A stretch of 64,000 nt of DNA from Strigamia acuminata (lineage: Eukaryota > Arthropoda > Chilopoda > Geophilomorpha > Linotaeniidae), in contig OX442315.1 in NCBI GenBank assembly GCA_949358305.1, positions 2,666,001-2,730,000 of the forward strand, given 5' to 3'. The notes beneath the pieces were generated by a model. It searched no databases, was not told where the DNA came from, and saw only the letters and a list, made by a program, of their open reading frames with translations. Both the position numbers and the translations under genes were made by a program. Each line of letters opens with the position of its first letter. Within the stretch, counting starts at the first letter, position 1. Below, in pieces: positions 53,568 through 64,000 of the stretch.

Positions 53568-53580
53568 TGGTGGAGATTGC
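53568..53580 (+). promoter_or_regulatory. Probable Gypsy 2 primer binding site
   Basis: TGGTGGAGATTGC starts 3 bases after the LTR. The first ten bases match the complement of tRNA-Ala 3' end as I remember it; the tRNA assignment is tentative. Confidence 0.5.
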
Positions 53581-54569
53581 GGTTTTCTTTTGAGACCCAC
53601 TAATTGGTTGATAAAAGTAGTGAATAAGTAAAAATTTACAGTAAAATCAGCCAGTTTTGTGCTAAAATTGAGAAGTTAGAGCTAAAAAACCCCGGAAAAG
53701 CTAAGTTAAAAATAAGAATTCTTATAAAATTTAAGAGTAGTGCAATATAATTTGCATATTAGATAGAAATAAGAGTGAATCATAGAGTGACTCAGAGTTT
53801 GAAGACAGTATAGTGATTGAATATTTAATAAGATTACATTGAATTGAATAATATTTTGGATTTAATTATTAAAGTTGTTTATAATTGTTGAATATTAAAT
53901 ATTTAGAGGGAAATAATTTTGATAATAATATATTTAATAATGTTTTAATAAATATTTTTTTTTTTTTCCAGGAAATTGATAAATAGTATTGATTCTGTTG
54001 ATGACTAATAGTTATAATTGTCTACTTTTCAGGAAATTAGTGATATTGTTGTTGATATTTTGAATTTAAATTGGCGATTGTTAATAATAAATTAAATTAT
54101 TTCAGGATTGTGTGTTGGTGAATTGTGGTAATTAGTGAATGTGTGAAGTGCATTATAGAGTAGTGAAAATAAAGATTATAGTGCATTTCAAAGCTTAACA
54201 GTAAAGCTTACACAAACACAAACGGATAATCTACTAGATTTACAAAACCAAGAATTACAAAGGACAGTAGATAACCGCAATATCACAACTAAAAGAGGGA
54301 GTGGAAAGATAAAACACACTAAGCCTGAAGTTGAAGAGGAAGAACAAGTTGTTGAAATAAAACAAGAGGAACCAGTTGTTGAGATAAATCAAGAAGAGCA
54401 ATTCCAAGACTCATTATCGCAACAGGAACTTGATTCTTCTTCACCTTTGAAGTTAACAAAACCCAAATTGTTACAATCAGTTTTTGAATTATTAACACCA
54501 ATAAAGATACAAACACCTTTAGTAAATACTAATACTCTGGGATCCACATCAAAAGGAGCGAAATCCAAG
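53581..54569 (+). other. Gypsy 2 leader
   Basis: AT-rich leader. The last ~410 bp (from about 54159) are open in the gag frame and look coding (repeats of EE-QVVEIKQEE, 54331-54400) but contain no ATG. Gag might start by splicing or at a non-ATG codon. Confidence 0.5.
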
Positions 54570-55571
54570 ATGGCGGACCCAATAGCAGTTCTAACTGACC
54601 TTTTCAAGAGTGTAATGATACAGAAGCGGGATGTCATTTGTTATGATACAATAAAAGGAAACATCGACCAATGGCTAGTGGCATATGAGGCCACAATAAG
54701 CACGGATGATGAAAGAGTTAAACATTTACCATTAGCGTTAAAAACTGATGGACTGGCATGGTTTGTGGAGTTATTAAAAAAGAATCCAACATGGACTTGG
54801 ACCGAGTGGAAACCACAACTTGAAATAAAGTTTCGTAGGGGCCAGGAAAATGTTTTAAATACTCTTCATTTTATGAGACATACAGAAGGAACAGCCGATG
54901 CTTACATGAAGAAAGTCTTGGCCGAGTGTGCTTTTGTGTTGCCGGCACTTACTGAAGGACAAAAAATTAATTATGTTTACCAAGGTTTGAAGCCGGCAAT
55001 GCAGCAAATGATGGTGACAGTATTCCCGACTAAACTGGCAGAGATGGAACAAAGACTTAAGTTGTATGAGACCATGCAAGTAAAGGATCCAGCGGATGTA
55101 CTGCTCTCATTATTCAAAAAAGTCGTGGACGAAAAGGTAACTCCAGTAACAGCAGGTAAACTGAGTGGAACTGTTGTAACCCCATTAACCCACGCCGAGC
55201 TTTTAGCTGAGAATGCAAGGTTGAGGCAACAGTTATTAGCTCATGAGACAGAGGATCCGGAGTCTGAAGTACCCATTTTAATAGGAAGCCAGTGGTATGC
55301 ACCAATGAAGCAAAGAGGTCAGAATTTTCAATACAAGAATTTTCAAGGAGGTATTAATAGAGGTGGTAGTCAAAATTATAATACTAATAATAACAACAAT
55401 AGTAATAATAATAATACTCGTTCGTGCGGATGCTATCATCATTTTAGTTGCGAGTTCTATAATCCACCAAGGTACCAACAGGATAGGGGTAGTAATGCTG
55501 GAAGACCAAGAAGACGTAGAAGAGAAGGTCCTAATCCTACAGTAAACACGCAACAACAGACGGAAAACTAG
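54570..55571 (+). CDS. gag: Gypsy 2 Gag
   Basis: The ATG at 54570 (AAGATGG) opens 333 residues; the same frame is open for about 400 nt further upstream without ATG. The gag core is recognised by YDTIKGNIDQWLVAYEA, a Trp-rich segment (WTWTEWKPQLEIKFR) and GTADAYMKKVLAEC. A helical linker and an Asn-rich stretch follow, then a Cys/His cluster CGCYHHFSC in place of a standard CCHC knuckle, and a basic tail (GRPRRRRREG). Pol lies in the -1 frame, open across the gag stop, but no canonical slippery heptamer is present at the stop. Confidence 0.82.
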   Translation: MADPIAVLTDLFKSVMIQKRDVICYDTIKGNIDQWLVAYEATISTDDERVKHLPLALKTDGLAWFVELLKKNPTWTWTEWKPQLEIKFRRGQENVLNTLHFMRHTEGTADAYMKKVLAECAFVLPALTEGQKINYVYQGLKPAMQQMMVTVFPTKLAEMEQRLKLYETMQVKDPADVLLSLFKKVVDEKVTPVTAGKLSGTVVTPLTHAELLAENARLRQQLLAHETEDPESEVPILIGSQWYAPMKQRGQNFQYKNFQGGINRGGSQNYNTNNNNNSNNNNTRSCGCYHHFSCEFYNPPRYQQDRGSNAGRPRRRRREGPNPTVNTQQQTEN

Positions 55572-58090
55572 CTGAACGGCCACAGAGAAATTGTTACCAT
55601 CCAAATAGAAGTAAGAAGAAGAAGAGAAGATGGAAAAAGGATAACATCACTATAATCGACGTAAACATTTCGGAGTCATTGTTGGAAATCCCAGTAATGC
55701 CAGATCGAGAGAAGACAGCGTTCACCACTTCAACCGGACACTATGAATTTAATGTCCTCGGAATGGGGTTATGTAACAGCCCAGCCGCGTTTCAAAAATT
55801 GATGAATAAAGTATTGGGTAACCTCTTGGGAAAGGTCTGTATAGCCTATATTGATGACCTTATTATTTTTTCTAAAACATTTGAACAACATTTACAAGAC
55901 TTGGACTCAGTTTTTGAAAAACTGCGAATTGCGAACTTGAAGGTGAAGCTAAGTAAATGTACTTTCGGGACCAATACCATCCGGTATCTCGGACATGTAA
56001 TTGATTCAGAGGGCGTTTTACCAGATCCACGAAATCTCGAGTCTGTGGCAAAGTTTCCAGTGCCACTAAATGTCAAACAATTAAGGGGATTTTTGGGTTT
56101 GTGCTCATATTATAGGAAATTCATTTTAGGATTTGCTGATATTTCCAAACCCTTGGTCAACCTTACGAAGAAAGACGAGAAATTCGACTGGGGACCGCCT
56201 CATGAAGAAGCATTTAAAAAACTAAGAACAGCTTTGGTAACGGTACCTGTGCTGGCTCACCCCAATTTCGCACAGCCATTTATAATATCGACGGACGCTA
56301 GTGCTTACGGTCTGGGAGCTATCCTGAAGCAGAAGATCAACAATCAGGAGCACGTTATATGTTATGCAAGTAGGTTGCTGAGCCAAGCCGAACAAAACTA
56401 TAACGCGACGGAAAGAGAATGTCTCGCCATATTGTTTGGCATAGAGAAGTATCGACCTTACTTGTACGGAAAGAAGTTTACCATCATCACGGACCATTCA
56501 GCCCTGCAATGGCTGAAAAGCGTCAAGAATCCAAATGGTAGGTTAGCACGATGGAGTCTGCAATTGGTTGATTACGATTATGATGTACTGCATAAGTCGG
56601 GCAAGAAACACACAGATGCCGATGCATTAAGTAGAATTCCAGAAGAGGTTGGTGGAGAAGAAGTCATAGAAATTCCTTCACTAGCTCTCGAGAATCTCAA
56701 TTTGCCTGCTGAGCAGCGCAAAGATCAGAAGATTTTGGAAATCATCACAACCTTGCAGAAAAATGAGCAACTTCCGCGCAACAGAAGACGAACGCTAAAG
56801 CAATTCGTACTTCAAGGCGACACTTTGTTTAAGAAGAAGAAATTTGATTCCTTAAACACGGAAGAATTGTTGTATGTTCCGCAGCATTTACGCAGGTGCG
56901 TATTAGTTGAAATGCATGACGGTCTTACAGGAGCTCATTTAGGCCTTAATAAAACGTGGAAGAGAATAAGAACAAGATTCTTCTGGCCTAAGATCTATAG
57001 GGACGTGAGGAATCACGTACTCTCATGCTCATCGTGTGCAAGTGCAAAAACTATGACAACGCCACCAAAAAGATTGATGCAACCGTGGTCGACAGTGTCG
57101 AGACCGTTCGAAAGAGTCGCCATAGATACATTAGGAAGTTTTCCAACATTTGACACAGGAAACAAGTATGTTTTCGTTATTACGGATTATTTGTCGCGCA
57201 CTGCAATAGCTAGAGCAGCACCAGCTTGCACAGCTCTTGAAGCAGCGAATGCCCTTGTTTATGAAGTCATGCTGAAAGAAGGAAGCCCACGAGAGATTTT
57301 GAGTGATAAGGAAACAGAATACAGAAATGAGATGATTAAGGAGATATCTGCATTATTCAAATCCCTCCACAAGAGCACTTCCGGATACCATCCAAGAACA
57401 AATGGGCTCACGGAAAGATTTAATGCAACATTAGCAAAAATGTTGCAGAATTATGTAAATAAAGATCACACGGATTGGGATGAATTTTTGCCATTTCTTC
57501 TTTTCTCTTATAATACTGGAGTGCATGAAACAACAGGTTATACCCCTTATTATTTAATGCGAGGTTATGAAGCTGATCTCAACGTGGATGTCAACTTAAA
57601 TCTTCCTCGAAAAGAATTCACTTTGCGTACTTCCAGATTTATCAGGGAGGCAAGGAGAATTTCTAATGAACGGATACAAGAACAAGGTGAAAAAAGCAAG
57701 AAACGCTTTGATTTGGACAGAGTACATGTGGAATTCGATCCAGGAGAGCTTGTTTATTTGAAAACACCACATCGAAAGGTTGGTTTGAGTGAGAAACTCC
57801 TGCCACAATTCTCTGGCCCATATGAGATCGTGCGACGAACAGCGCCGAATGATTACGAAATTCGAAGTTCGTCAGGTAAGAAGATGGATATTGTCAATAT
57901 AGAACGATTAAAACCGTATAAAGCAAGAGAAGAAATCTCAGAAGACATTATGAAACCTTTAACATCTAAAAAGGTTACATTTGCCGAAGATTTGAAGGAA
58001 ACAGAGTCAAAACGAAATTACCATGGAAAACAACGTAAATTCATCAAACAAACCTATTTCTGCAGCTACGGAACGTTTCATCGACGATGA
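55572..58090 (+). pseudogene. pol: Gypsy 2 Pol, lacking protease and N-terminal RT
   Basis: The -1 frame runs from the gag end to 58090 with no stop. A Lys/Arg-rich stretch leads straight into mid-RT (MPDREKTAFTTSTGHYEF) near 55695, so protease and the RT start are deleted. The RT palm/thumb with YIDD (about 55849), RNase H (STDASAYGLGA, TDHSALQWL, DADALSRIP) and integrase follow. Integrase has HHCC (H...H...CSSC) and D, D, E at IDTLG, SDKE and LTERFN, then a GPYEIV-type module. The second integrase motif is SDKETEY where SDxGxxF is usual. Without protease and complete RT it cannot be autonomous. Confidence 0.88.
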
Positions 58091-58286
58091 TGATCAAATA
58101 TCATTGCGAGGCCTATTTGACAGCGAGCTTCCGGTGGAAACTGAGAAAAAACAACTGTCGGAACCGTCACCAGGTGTCGCAAGTGCGGTCGACAACGACG
58201 CGCACGCGCGACCTCCTGAAATTGGCAGTTTCCGGTCACGCCACCTTCGAAAGCAGGAACGGCGCAATTACACCTCATTTTACTAA
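58023..58286 (+). CDS. Small ORF overlapping the end of Gypsy 2 Pol
   Basis: 87 codons from an ATG in strong context (ACCATGG), in another frame than pol and overlapping its last 68 bp. Acidic then basic composition, no domain, no signal peptide. Either an accessory frame of the element or chance. Confidence 0.3.
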   Translation: MENNVNSSNKPISAATERFIDDDDQISLRGLFDSELPVETEKKQLSEPSPGVASAVDNDAHARPPEIGSFRSRHLRKQERRNYTSFY

Positions 58287-58290
58287 GTTT

Positions 58291-59065
58291 TGTTAAAGAA
58301 AGCACAAGCATATTGTAGCAATCTGAGACAAAGCTTGGTTTAAATCTGAATAGCTTTAGTTTCGACGGGTGTTCGTGTGAAAGTAGGTATTGTTTTGGAA
58401 CAATTGAATTGAAGAATAACATTGCGGGAATTGAGGAATTTGAAACGAGACCAACGTGGATAATTTTGAGAAAGCTGCATTAGAATTATTAAACTTAGAA
58501 ATTTTCATGCATATTTAATTAATCCATAGCCATTAGTTTGAATAATAATTGCAATAAATAAATTAGACATTGAATTGGAACTCAACTAGAATTAATTTGG
58601 AATATTGGTCAATTCACCGGAGACATCGAGTTTTGTACGAGTTAGCCCAAGAACAACTGGAGCTGTTTGAAGAGGAGACTGGACAGCTTAGATCTCCTCG
58701 GATGTGAACTTTTAATTAAAATTGTTTTTTTTGTGCATATTTTAGTAAAAATGTGAATTTATAATTTTATAGAAAATATTGTGAAAACCAGAAAAAAAGT
58801 AATATAAGGTAGATGAAAAATCCAAAAAGTGTTATTTTTGTGTAATTTTGATGGACAAGTGCTGAAATTTCACTATGATTGTTTTAGAAAATTAAAATGT
58901 TGAAATTTGATTTTGTTTTATAAAGAGATGTGAAAGATATGATTAACACTGGGGTGGGACTCATATTTTGATTATTTAGAATATTTTAGGTATGATTGAC
59001 ATTAGATTGGTTTAGATTTTGAATTAAGTTTTGTTTTTGGAGACCAAAAAATTAAAAGAGGGAGT
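58291..59065 (+). other. Gypsy 2 3' untranslated region
   Basis: AT-rich with no gene; ends in AAAAGAGGGAGT, a good polypurine tract directly before the 3' LTR. Confidence 0.65.
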
Positions 59066-59555
59066 TGTCATGCGGTTGAGGCGCGTCGTCTGCCGATCGC
59101 CTCAAACCAGCACAAATCTTGTTAGAGTTACTAAAATCTATCACTAGACAGTGTGCGTGATGATTGCATCACGGCCTGTTCAATTATGATTAACTGAGGG
59201 GGGAATCTGGTTATAAAAGAGCCACCTTGGCTCTGAGAACTCAGTCCATCCCGGGCTTTAAACGGTTCACATCAGCCAGCATTTGGCATGAAGTAATCGT
59301 TTCCCTCCAAACTGAACTGAAATCAAAGTGTTAATCATATCTCATAATTTATATGTGTTTCAGGTTTAATTAGGTTTAGTCTTATGATTTGTATTCATGC
59401 TTTAGTTTTATGATTTATATTTAAAGAATAAAGAATACTGTTTTGTTTTCAACTCAAACTCTGATTGTTCATTTCACTCTTAATAATTAAATGATGTTTA
59501 GTAATAAACAGGTAAACATTACGTGGTCCAATTAGGCCAAGCGGGCCACGTAACA
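59066..59555 (+). repeat. 3' LTR of Gypsy 2
   Basis: 490-bp direct copy of 53075-53564. Confidence 0.95.
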
Positions 59556-59578
59556 ATATATATCCGGGGTCTATAACA

Positions 59579-60297
59579 GATCAATCTATCAACAAAAAGT
59601 CACTACGACTGCAATAAAACCAATTTACAAATGTAAATGAGTAAAATTTGATTAAAAATTGAATGAGAAAATAAATCAAAATTTAGCATGCGGCCGTGAA
59701 GAAATGAAATGTCTATTGATCCTTTTTGACCTTAACCCGTGGACACCTGTCATTATCAAAGCCACCACTTTAACATTGAACCAAAAATCAATCAAACAAT
59801 TTGCGCACATGTTTTGCTTCTTAATTAATTAAATTTGATGGGTAAAAAAAATTTTTTTCATTAAAAATAGCGTGGCCAGGTGGCCAAAAAAGCGTATATT
59901 TAGCTGGAAATTTTTTCGCTCTTTACAAAACGACTTTTTGTGCATGCAGAAATGTTATTCTTATCATCATTACATTCCACGACTCCACTTTACATTGTCT
60001 ATATATAATAATAATAAATAACTCACCAGAATATGTCATTAATAGAACGAAAAGGACGATTTTTAAAAGTTACCTCCACAGTGCAAACATACAGTACTTT
60101 AAGTCTCAACTGTCGAGATAAAATAAAGTCTGCTTTACAATTTTGTAAACAAAGTGTACATGGTGACAGTACATATGACAACGGAATGCCAATCAATTAG
60201 CACAGGCAAACAAAGCCAGAGGAAATGACGCGCTAATTTTGTCAACTCAGAATACAATTGCTTGAAATACCAGCGACCATTTGGACATTTATTGGCA
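59579..60297 (-). repeat. Upstream block of DEG/ENaC gene B
   Basis: Similar to 39790-40590 upstream of gene A, including the GTAAACAAAGTGTACATGGTG segment. Gypsy 2 now separates it from gene B by nearly 7 kb. Confidence 0.8.
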
Positions 60298-60299
60298 TA

Positions 60300-60704
60300 A
60301 TGCCCTTTGTCATCGCACTTAACGCACGTGACTTGGGGTCGTTGGCAGACTGCTATCCTATATGGAGACCTGCAGGGGCAAGAAGTTGACGCAGGTTGTT
60401 GAGCTGAAAAGCATGACGGACTGCAGTAAATGCAGAAGTTAATACCATGGCTGCGGAAGAAATTGCAATAAATGCCAAACTAAATGCTGACCAAAATGGA
60501 AATGCAAAAAAGAAGAAAGAAGAAGATCGCCCAGCCCGGATAAGTCCGCTTCAATTTTACTGCTACAGATTTGCCATTCCAAAATTATTTAATCAACTCC
60601 TACACGCTGAAAAACTGTTTCGACAATACGTTGTTGACTGTTATTTAACTGCCGAAAATGTAGTAGTACAACACACACTTTTCAAGCATTACAATTTAAT
60701 TTGA
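60300..60704 (+). pseudogene. Helitron replicase/helicase fragment
   Basis: An 85-codon frame from 60447 contains ISPLQFYCYRFAI and LLHAEKLFRQYVVDCYLTAE. These closely resemble the start of the Helitron-like N-terminal domain of Rep/helicase proteins (from memory of the family). It breaks off after about 50 homologous residues. A remnant lodged between two copies of the DEG/ENaC upstream block; Helitron ends were not identified. Confidence 0.6.
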
Positions 60705-60775
60705 CGTTTTTAAACTATACACAAGAGTGGATTCACTTCTCCAAATGTTATTAGTGTTTTATACAGTATACCGGT

Positions 60776-61185
60776 AATAAGAAATATCTTCCGACATTGA
60801 ATTTTGTTCGTATAACTTAATGGAAATAAAAGAACTTGATCAATTATTCTGGCGCGACTGAAAAATATCAACAAAAAGTCACTACGACTGCAATAAAACA
60901 AATTTACAAATGTAAATGAGTAAAATTTGTTTTGAAAATTAAATGAGAAAAAAAATCAAAATTTAGCATGCGGCCATGAATAAAGAAAATGTCTATTGAT
61001 CCTTTTTGACCTTAACACGTGGACACTTGTCATTATCAAAGCCACGCCTTTAACATTGAACCAAAAATCAATCAAACAATTTGCGCACATGTTTTGTTTC
61101 TCATTTAACTGAATCTGATGGGTTGAATAATTATTTTTCATGAAAAATTACATTCCACGACCCCACCACGACCCCACTTTACATT
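60776..61185 (-). repeat. Third copy of the DEG/ENaC upstream block, part 1
   Basis: Matches 39715-40140 and 59579-60000 (ATCTTCCGACATTGAATTTTG..., CACTACGACTGCAATAAAAC...). No exon 1 follows, so this copy has no gene. Interrupted at 61186. Confidence 0.8.
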
Positions 61186-62740
61186 AGGGGGTTTCATTAT
61201 ATGAATGATTTTGCAATTTTGTGATTTTGCATTAATCACAAAATCATTATTTTTTGATGCCTCCAAAAATGAGTTTACATTGAATTAACCCAGTCAATTT
61301 TGCAATTGTGTGATCTGGACAATTTTGTGATTTTTGAGTATTGTCATGTGATATCTGTTCTACCAATCACATTCACATTCACTAAAGCACAAAAGAGTAA
61401 AAACACAAAATCCCAAAAACATCTAAAAGGTAGTTTTTGTGATTTTGATAAGAAGTGATTTTGAGGCTTGTGAAGCTCAAAACAAAATGGAGGCATCCAA
61501 GCTCTATCTAAGTGGCCAACTTGTATCCTTGTATATCATCAAAATGCTGATGCATCCATGACTGTATAACAGCTAGGAAACTCAATACTTCGATTCGGGT
61601 AAAAAACAGTACCGATTCAGGGCGATTCAGGGCGATTTTAGCGGGTGCCCGAATGGAAATTCAGGCGGAAATGTTCGTCGCGTAACGATTTTTATTGTTT
61701 TCTATGTCAAGATGAGCTCGGAAAATTATGGAACCAAGCTCATTTTGACGAGGAGACAATTCTGCACAAGCCTGTATTTTTTATTTTTTGATTCGGGCGA
61801 GGAAAAGTGCCGATTCGGGCCATCTTAGCGGGGGACCGAATGGGAAAATTTGGAAATTTGGTGCAGAATTTGGATTCGAGATTCGACCATGACAAAACCA
61901 AAAATTCGTAAAATTAACCGAATGAAATGTTTAAAACAGGTTTCCAGAGAAGAAAATCCCGCTGAAAACGATGGTACAGATAACTTTTTGATCTGATTAA
62001 CCGTTGATTTTAAATTTTGGAAAAAACGATCTTTTTGGGTTGATTTATAAGAAAAAGTTGGAAAAAATGGTTGAATAATAAAGGAGGACAAAATAGCAGG
62101 TTGCAGTGGTTTGGGTCAAAATTGAATTGGCTGGATTGGCGTTGGGTTTAGGTTAACTTTTGGGTTTGATTGTGTTTGGGTATTGGCCAGATTGGCATTG
62201 GTTTTGGTTTGGTGTGGTTTGGGTTTGGGTTGCATTATTATGGGTTTGGTTTAGTTTTGCAAAAAGTTATTTTATGATTTGGTTGTATACATTTGTCTGA
62301 TCTATGGCTTTGGCTATGTGGGTGAACAGCTAGTATTTATTAAAATGCACCTTATTAAAAAATATTTTGTTCTATCACACAAATAAGAACTAGTTTTTTT
62401 GCATCACATTTTAAAATTGGTTGGATATAACTATAACCTAATATGGTGGATAGGAAGTCACGTGACTATTTAAATAATTGCAAAATTGCAAAGTTATGAG
62501 ATTGTTTTTGAAACTAATTATTAATCACAATTTGTGATGGCCACTTGGATTGAGTTTGGCTGCTGCCATTTTTGCCAAAATAGCAAAACTACCTTTGATT
62601 TTGTGATTGTGTATTTTTTCTGTTTTGTGTTTTTGCAATTATGCACATGATTGGTGGAACTGATATCATGTGACAAATCCAAAAGTGCAAAATTGCTAAA
62701 GTTGCAAAATTACAAAATTGCTTAATTAATGAAACCCCCT
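61186..62740. mobile_element. 1.55-kb inverted-repeat element in the third upstream block
   Basis: Ends AGGGGGTTTCATTA and TTAATGAAACCCCCT, with apparent 3-bp duplication ATT at 61183-61185 and 62741-62743. The TIR regions contain CAATTTTGTGATTTTGC-type words. The interior is simple-sequence rich with GATTCGGG blocks and TTGGGTTTGG repeats (62100-62280). No transposase. Confidence 0.75.
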
Positions 62741-63085
62741 ATTGTGTATTTACAATTAATTAAATTCAATGCTGTAATCTACTTGTATTTGGTGCACACA
62801 AGGTGCTTTATTTAACTGCACTCACCATCCTTCTTAATAATAATAATGGTAATAATAAACAACTCACCAGAATATATCATTATTAGAAAGCAAAAGAGGA
62901 CTTTAAAACGTTACCTCCACAGTCCAAACGTACAGTACCTATCATAAGTCTCAACTGCCGAGATAAAATAAACTCTGCTCTTCAATTTTGTAAACAAAGT
63001 GTACATGGTGACAGTACATATGACAACGGAATGCCAATCAATTAGCGCAGACAAACAAAGCCACAGGAAATGGCAGGTGGTGGTA
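62741..63085 (-). repeat. Third copy of the DEG/ENaC upstream block, part 2
   Basis: Matches 40140-40490 and 60000-60230, including the CTCACCAGAATAT (donor-like on the minus strand) and GTACATGGTGACAGTACATATG segments. Confidence 0.82.
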
Positions 63086-63105
63086 CTGAAAAGCACCACC
63101 ACCTG
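63072..63105. other. Short perfect hairpin
   Basis: CAGGTGGTGGT and its inverse around a ~9-nt loop, at the junction where similarity to the DEG/ENaC upstream block ends. Confidence 0.6.
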
Positions 63106-63898
63106 AACGACTAACAAGGTCAGAACATTTTCAAGAATTACGTGACAGCATGGTCATACGCAGGGCAACATAGGAACAAGATGCATTACCCTAGGGTTTG
63201 GTGACCCTTAATCCGTTGTCTAGGAGTCAGAGACCCCTCTTGGGCACGCCACACAGGGGGGAAATCCTGTAATGCTTTATTATTCAGCCATATTTACCTC
63301 GGAGATATGTCTCCTCTACGGCTACCATCCATCTTTGAACGGCCTTGTCGAAAGTGTTATTCAGACTTTAGTACAGAAACTCCGCAAAGCAGAGGGCAAT
63401 GGTGCCAGGGTCGGATTTAAGTTGCGAGGGCGTCATGAGCAGGTAGGGTAAAAATGTGCTCGAACAGGTGTGCGTGCTCAACAACATTATACAGTCAACC
63501 TCGCATTTCTCGCTGTTCGAGTTGGTGCACAGCTTTGTGCTGGGTTTTAATGAAATTGAGTGAATGCGACGCGGTGATGAGGGACCATCACATCACTCTC
63601 TTAAGGCGTGCGAGGTCATATGATTCAGACTTTGACTACATAATTGGCTCATCCTCACCTTGTGACCAATCGGGAAGCAGGTTGGAAAAGACCCATTAGA
63701 GGCCTGTTTCTTTGTATTTTACGTAGGTATGTTTATGTTCAACTTTCACTGCAAAAAAAATGAGATTTCCATGTGGAAAGTCATGTTGAAATATAATGTG
63801 TAAAAGTAAACTTTCAACATTGTGGAAATATGTATATTTGTGTTCGACGACTCGCCTCGTACCCCTTGGCGACTGACAGAGTTCACTTGTTTTTCAAA
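63106..63898. other. Unassigned sequence
   Basis: No supported gene. An 81-codon frame at 63454-63699 has no domain and an odd composition. The segment leads into an Ig-gene exon fragment. Confidence 0.4.
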
Positions 63899-64000
63899 TG
63901 AGTGTCAAATTGGAAGCCATTTCCAAAGTCCAGCAAAAGATATTGCAGCATTTGATGTTAGGAGCTGAAAGACATTTTAGTAACAAAAACAATTTTTGGG
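63899..64000 (+). pseudogene. Fragment of an Ig-gene last exon (coiled-coil repeat)
   Basis: The frame SVKLEAISKVQQKILQHL aligns closely with the end of Ig copy 4 exon 5 (SIKLDAIAKAQQKILQHL, 34090-34145). The matching sequence starts near 63900 and the frame stays open to the window edge, past the place where copy 4 stops. No Ig exons precede it. Either a truncated duplicate or the final exon piece of a rearranged fifth copy. Confidence 0.7.

Larger units (their letters stand above)
53075..59555 (+). mobile_element. Gypsy LTR retrotransposon 2, internally deleted
   Basis: LTRs 53075-53564 and 59066-59555 (490 bp, TGTCAT...TAACA, one mismatch seen at 53492/59483). 4-bp target duplication ATAT at 53071-53074 and 59556-59559. 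Carries gag, then Pol starting in mid-RT: protease and the RT fingers with the first catalytic Asp are missing. Near-identical LTRs on a defective element imply that it was mobilised in trans or deleted after insertion. Confidence 0.96.
52558..59578. mobile_element. Inverted-repeat element (about 535 bp) hosting Gypsy 2
   Basis: Left end ATAGACCCCGGATTAATGC near 52561 and right end ATCCGGGGTCTATAAC near 59570 are inverted. Outer flanks join to match gene A and the third upstream copy (GTTGATCA...ATCAACAAAAAGTCACTACG). The interior is rich in GCATAT words. No transposase. Gypsy 2 occupies 53075-59555. Confidence 0.7.

Noticed and set aside
63454-63699. 81-codon Cys/Ser-rich frame
   Set aside because: No domain, no splice or promoter context; likely chance.

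Overview
The window is invertebrate nuclear DNA, most likely arthropod. The genes have short introns with GT/AG ends. There are two tandem DEG/ENaC channel genes, a tandem family of small secreted immunoglobulin-domain genes, and a very high load of Copia and Gypsy LTR retrotransposons and short inverted-repeat DNA elements. The species cannot be fixed from the sequence alone. No tRNA, rRNA or CRISPR was seen.

Region 1 (1-34161) is a same-strand cluster of four paralogous five-exon genes. Each encodes a signal peptide, three Ig domains and a C-terminal coiled-coil tail, and all introns are phase 1. Copies 2 (25745-27084) and 4 (31542-34161) look intact. Copy 1 is cut inside exon 4 by a Gypsy element (724-24498) that itself contains two complete Copia elements (6461-12392 and 17820-22563). 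Copy 3 is cut inside exon 2 by a foldback-type DNA element (28165-30245). Target-site duplications were found for every one of these insertions. Removing each element and one duplication restores the exon lengths expected from the sister genes. A fragment of another Ig-gene last exon lies at the right edge (63899-64000).

Region 2 (34384-63090) holds one small unidentified gene (34384-34740) and then two tandem minus-strand DEG/ENaC genes, A (35719-39661) and B (49315-52431). Each has five phase-0 exons, embedded in a duplicated flank. Gene A is open throughout. Gene B has lost the AG acceptor of exon 2. Between them sits a solo LTR (41357-48629) split by a nearly pristine Copia element (41684-48371, minus strand). 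Upstream of gene B a second Gypsy element (53075-59555), lacking protease and part of RT, has landed inside an inverted-repeat element. A third copy of the DEG/ENaC upstream block (60776-63085), with no gene attached, is split by another inverted-repeat element.

The least ordinary signals are these. The first Gypsy element has a 1662-bp LTR packed with perfect short hairpins. It also has a textbook -1 frameshift signal at the gag/pol junction and an unrecognised extra ORF downstream of integrase. The Ig family has a variable N-terminal half, a conserved C-terminal half and a tail of expandable 21-residue repeats. All LTR pairs are nearly identical, so most of the remodelling is recent.
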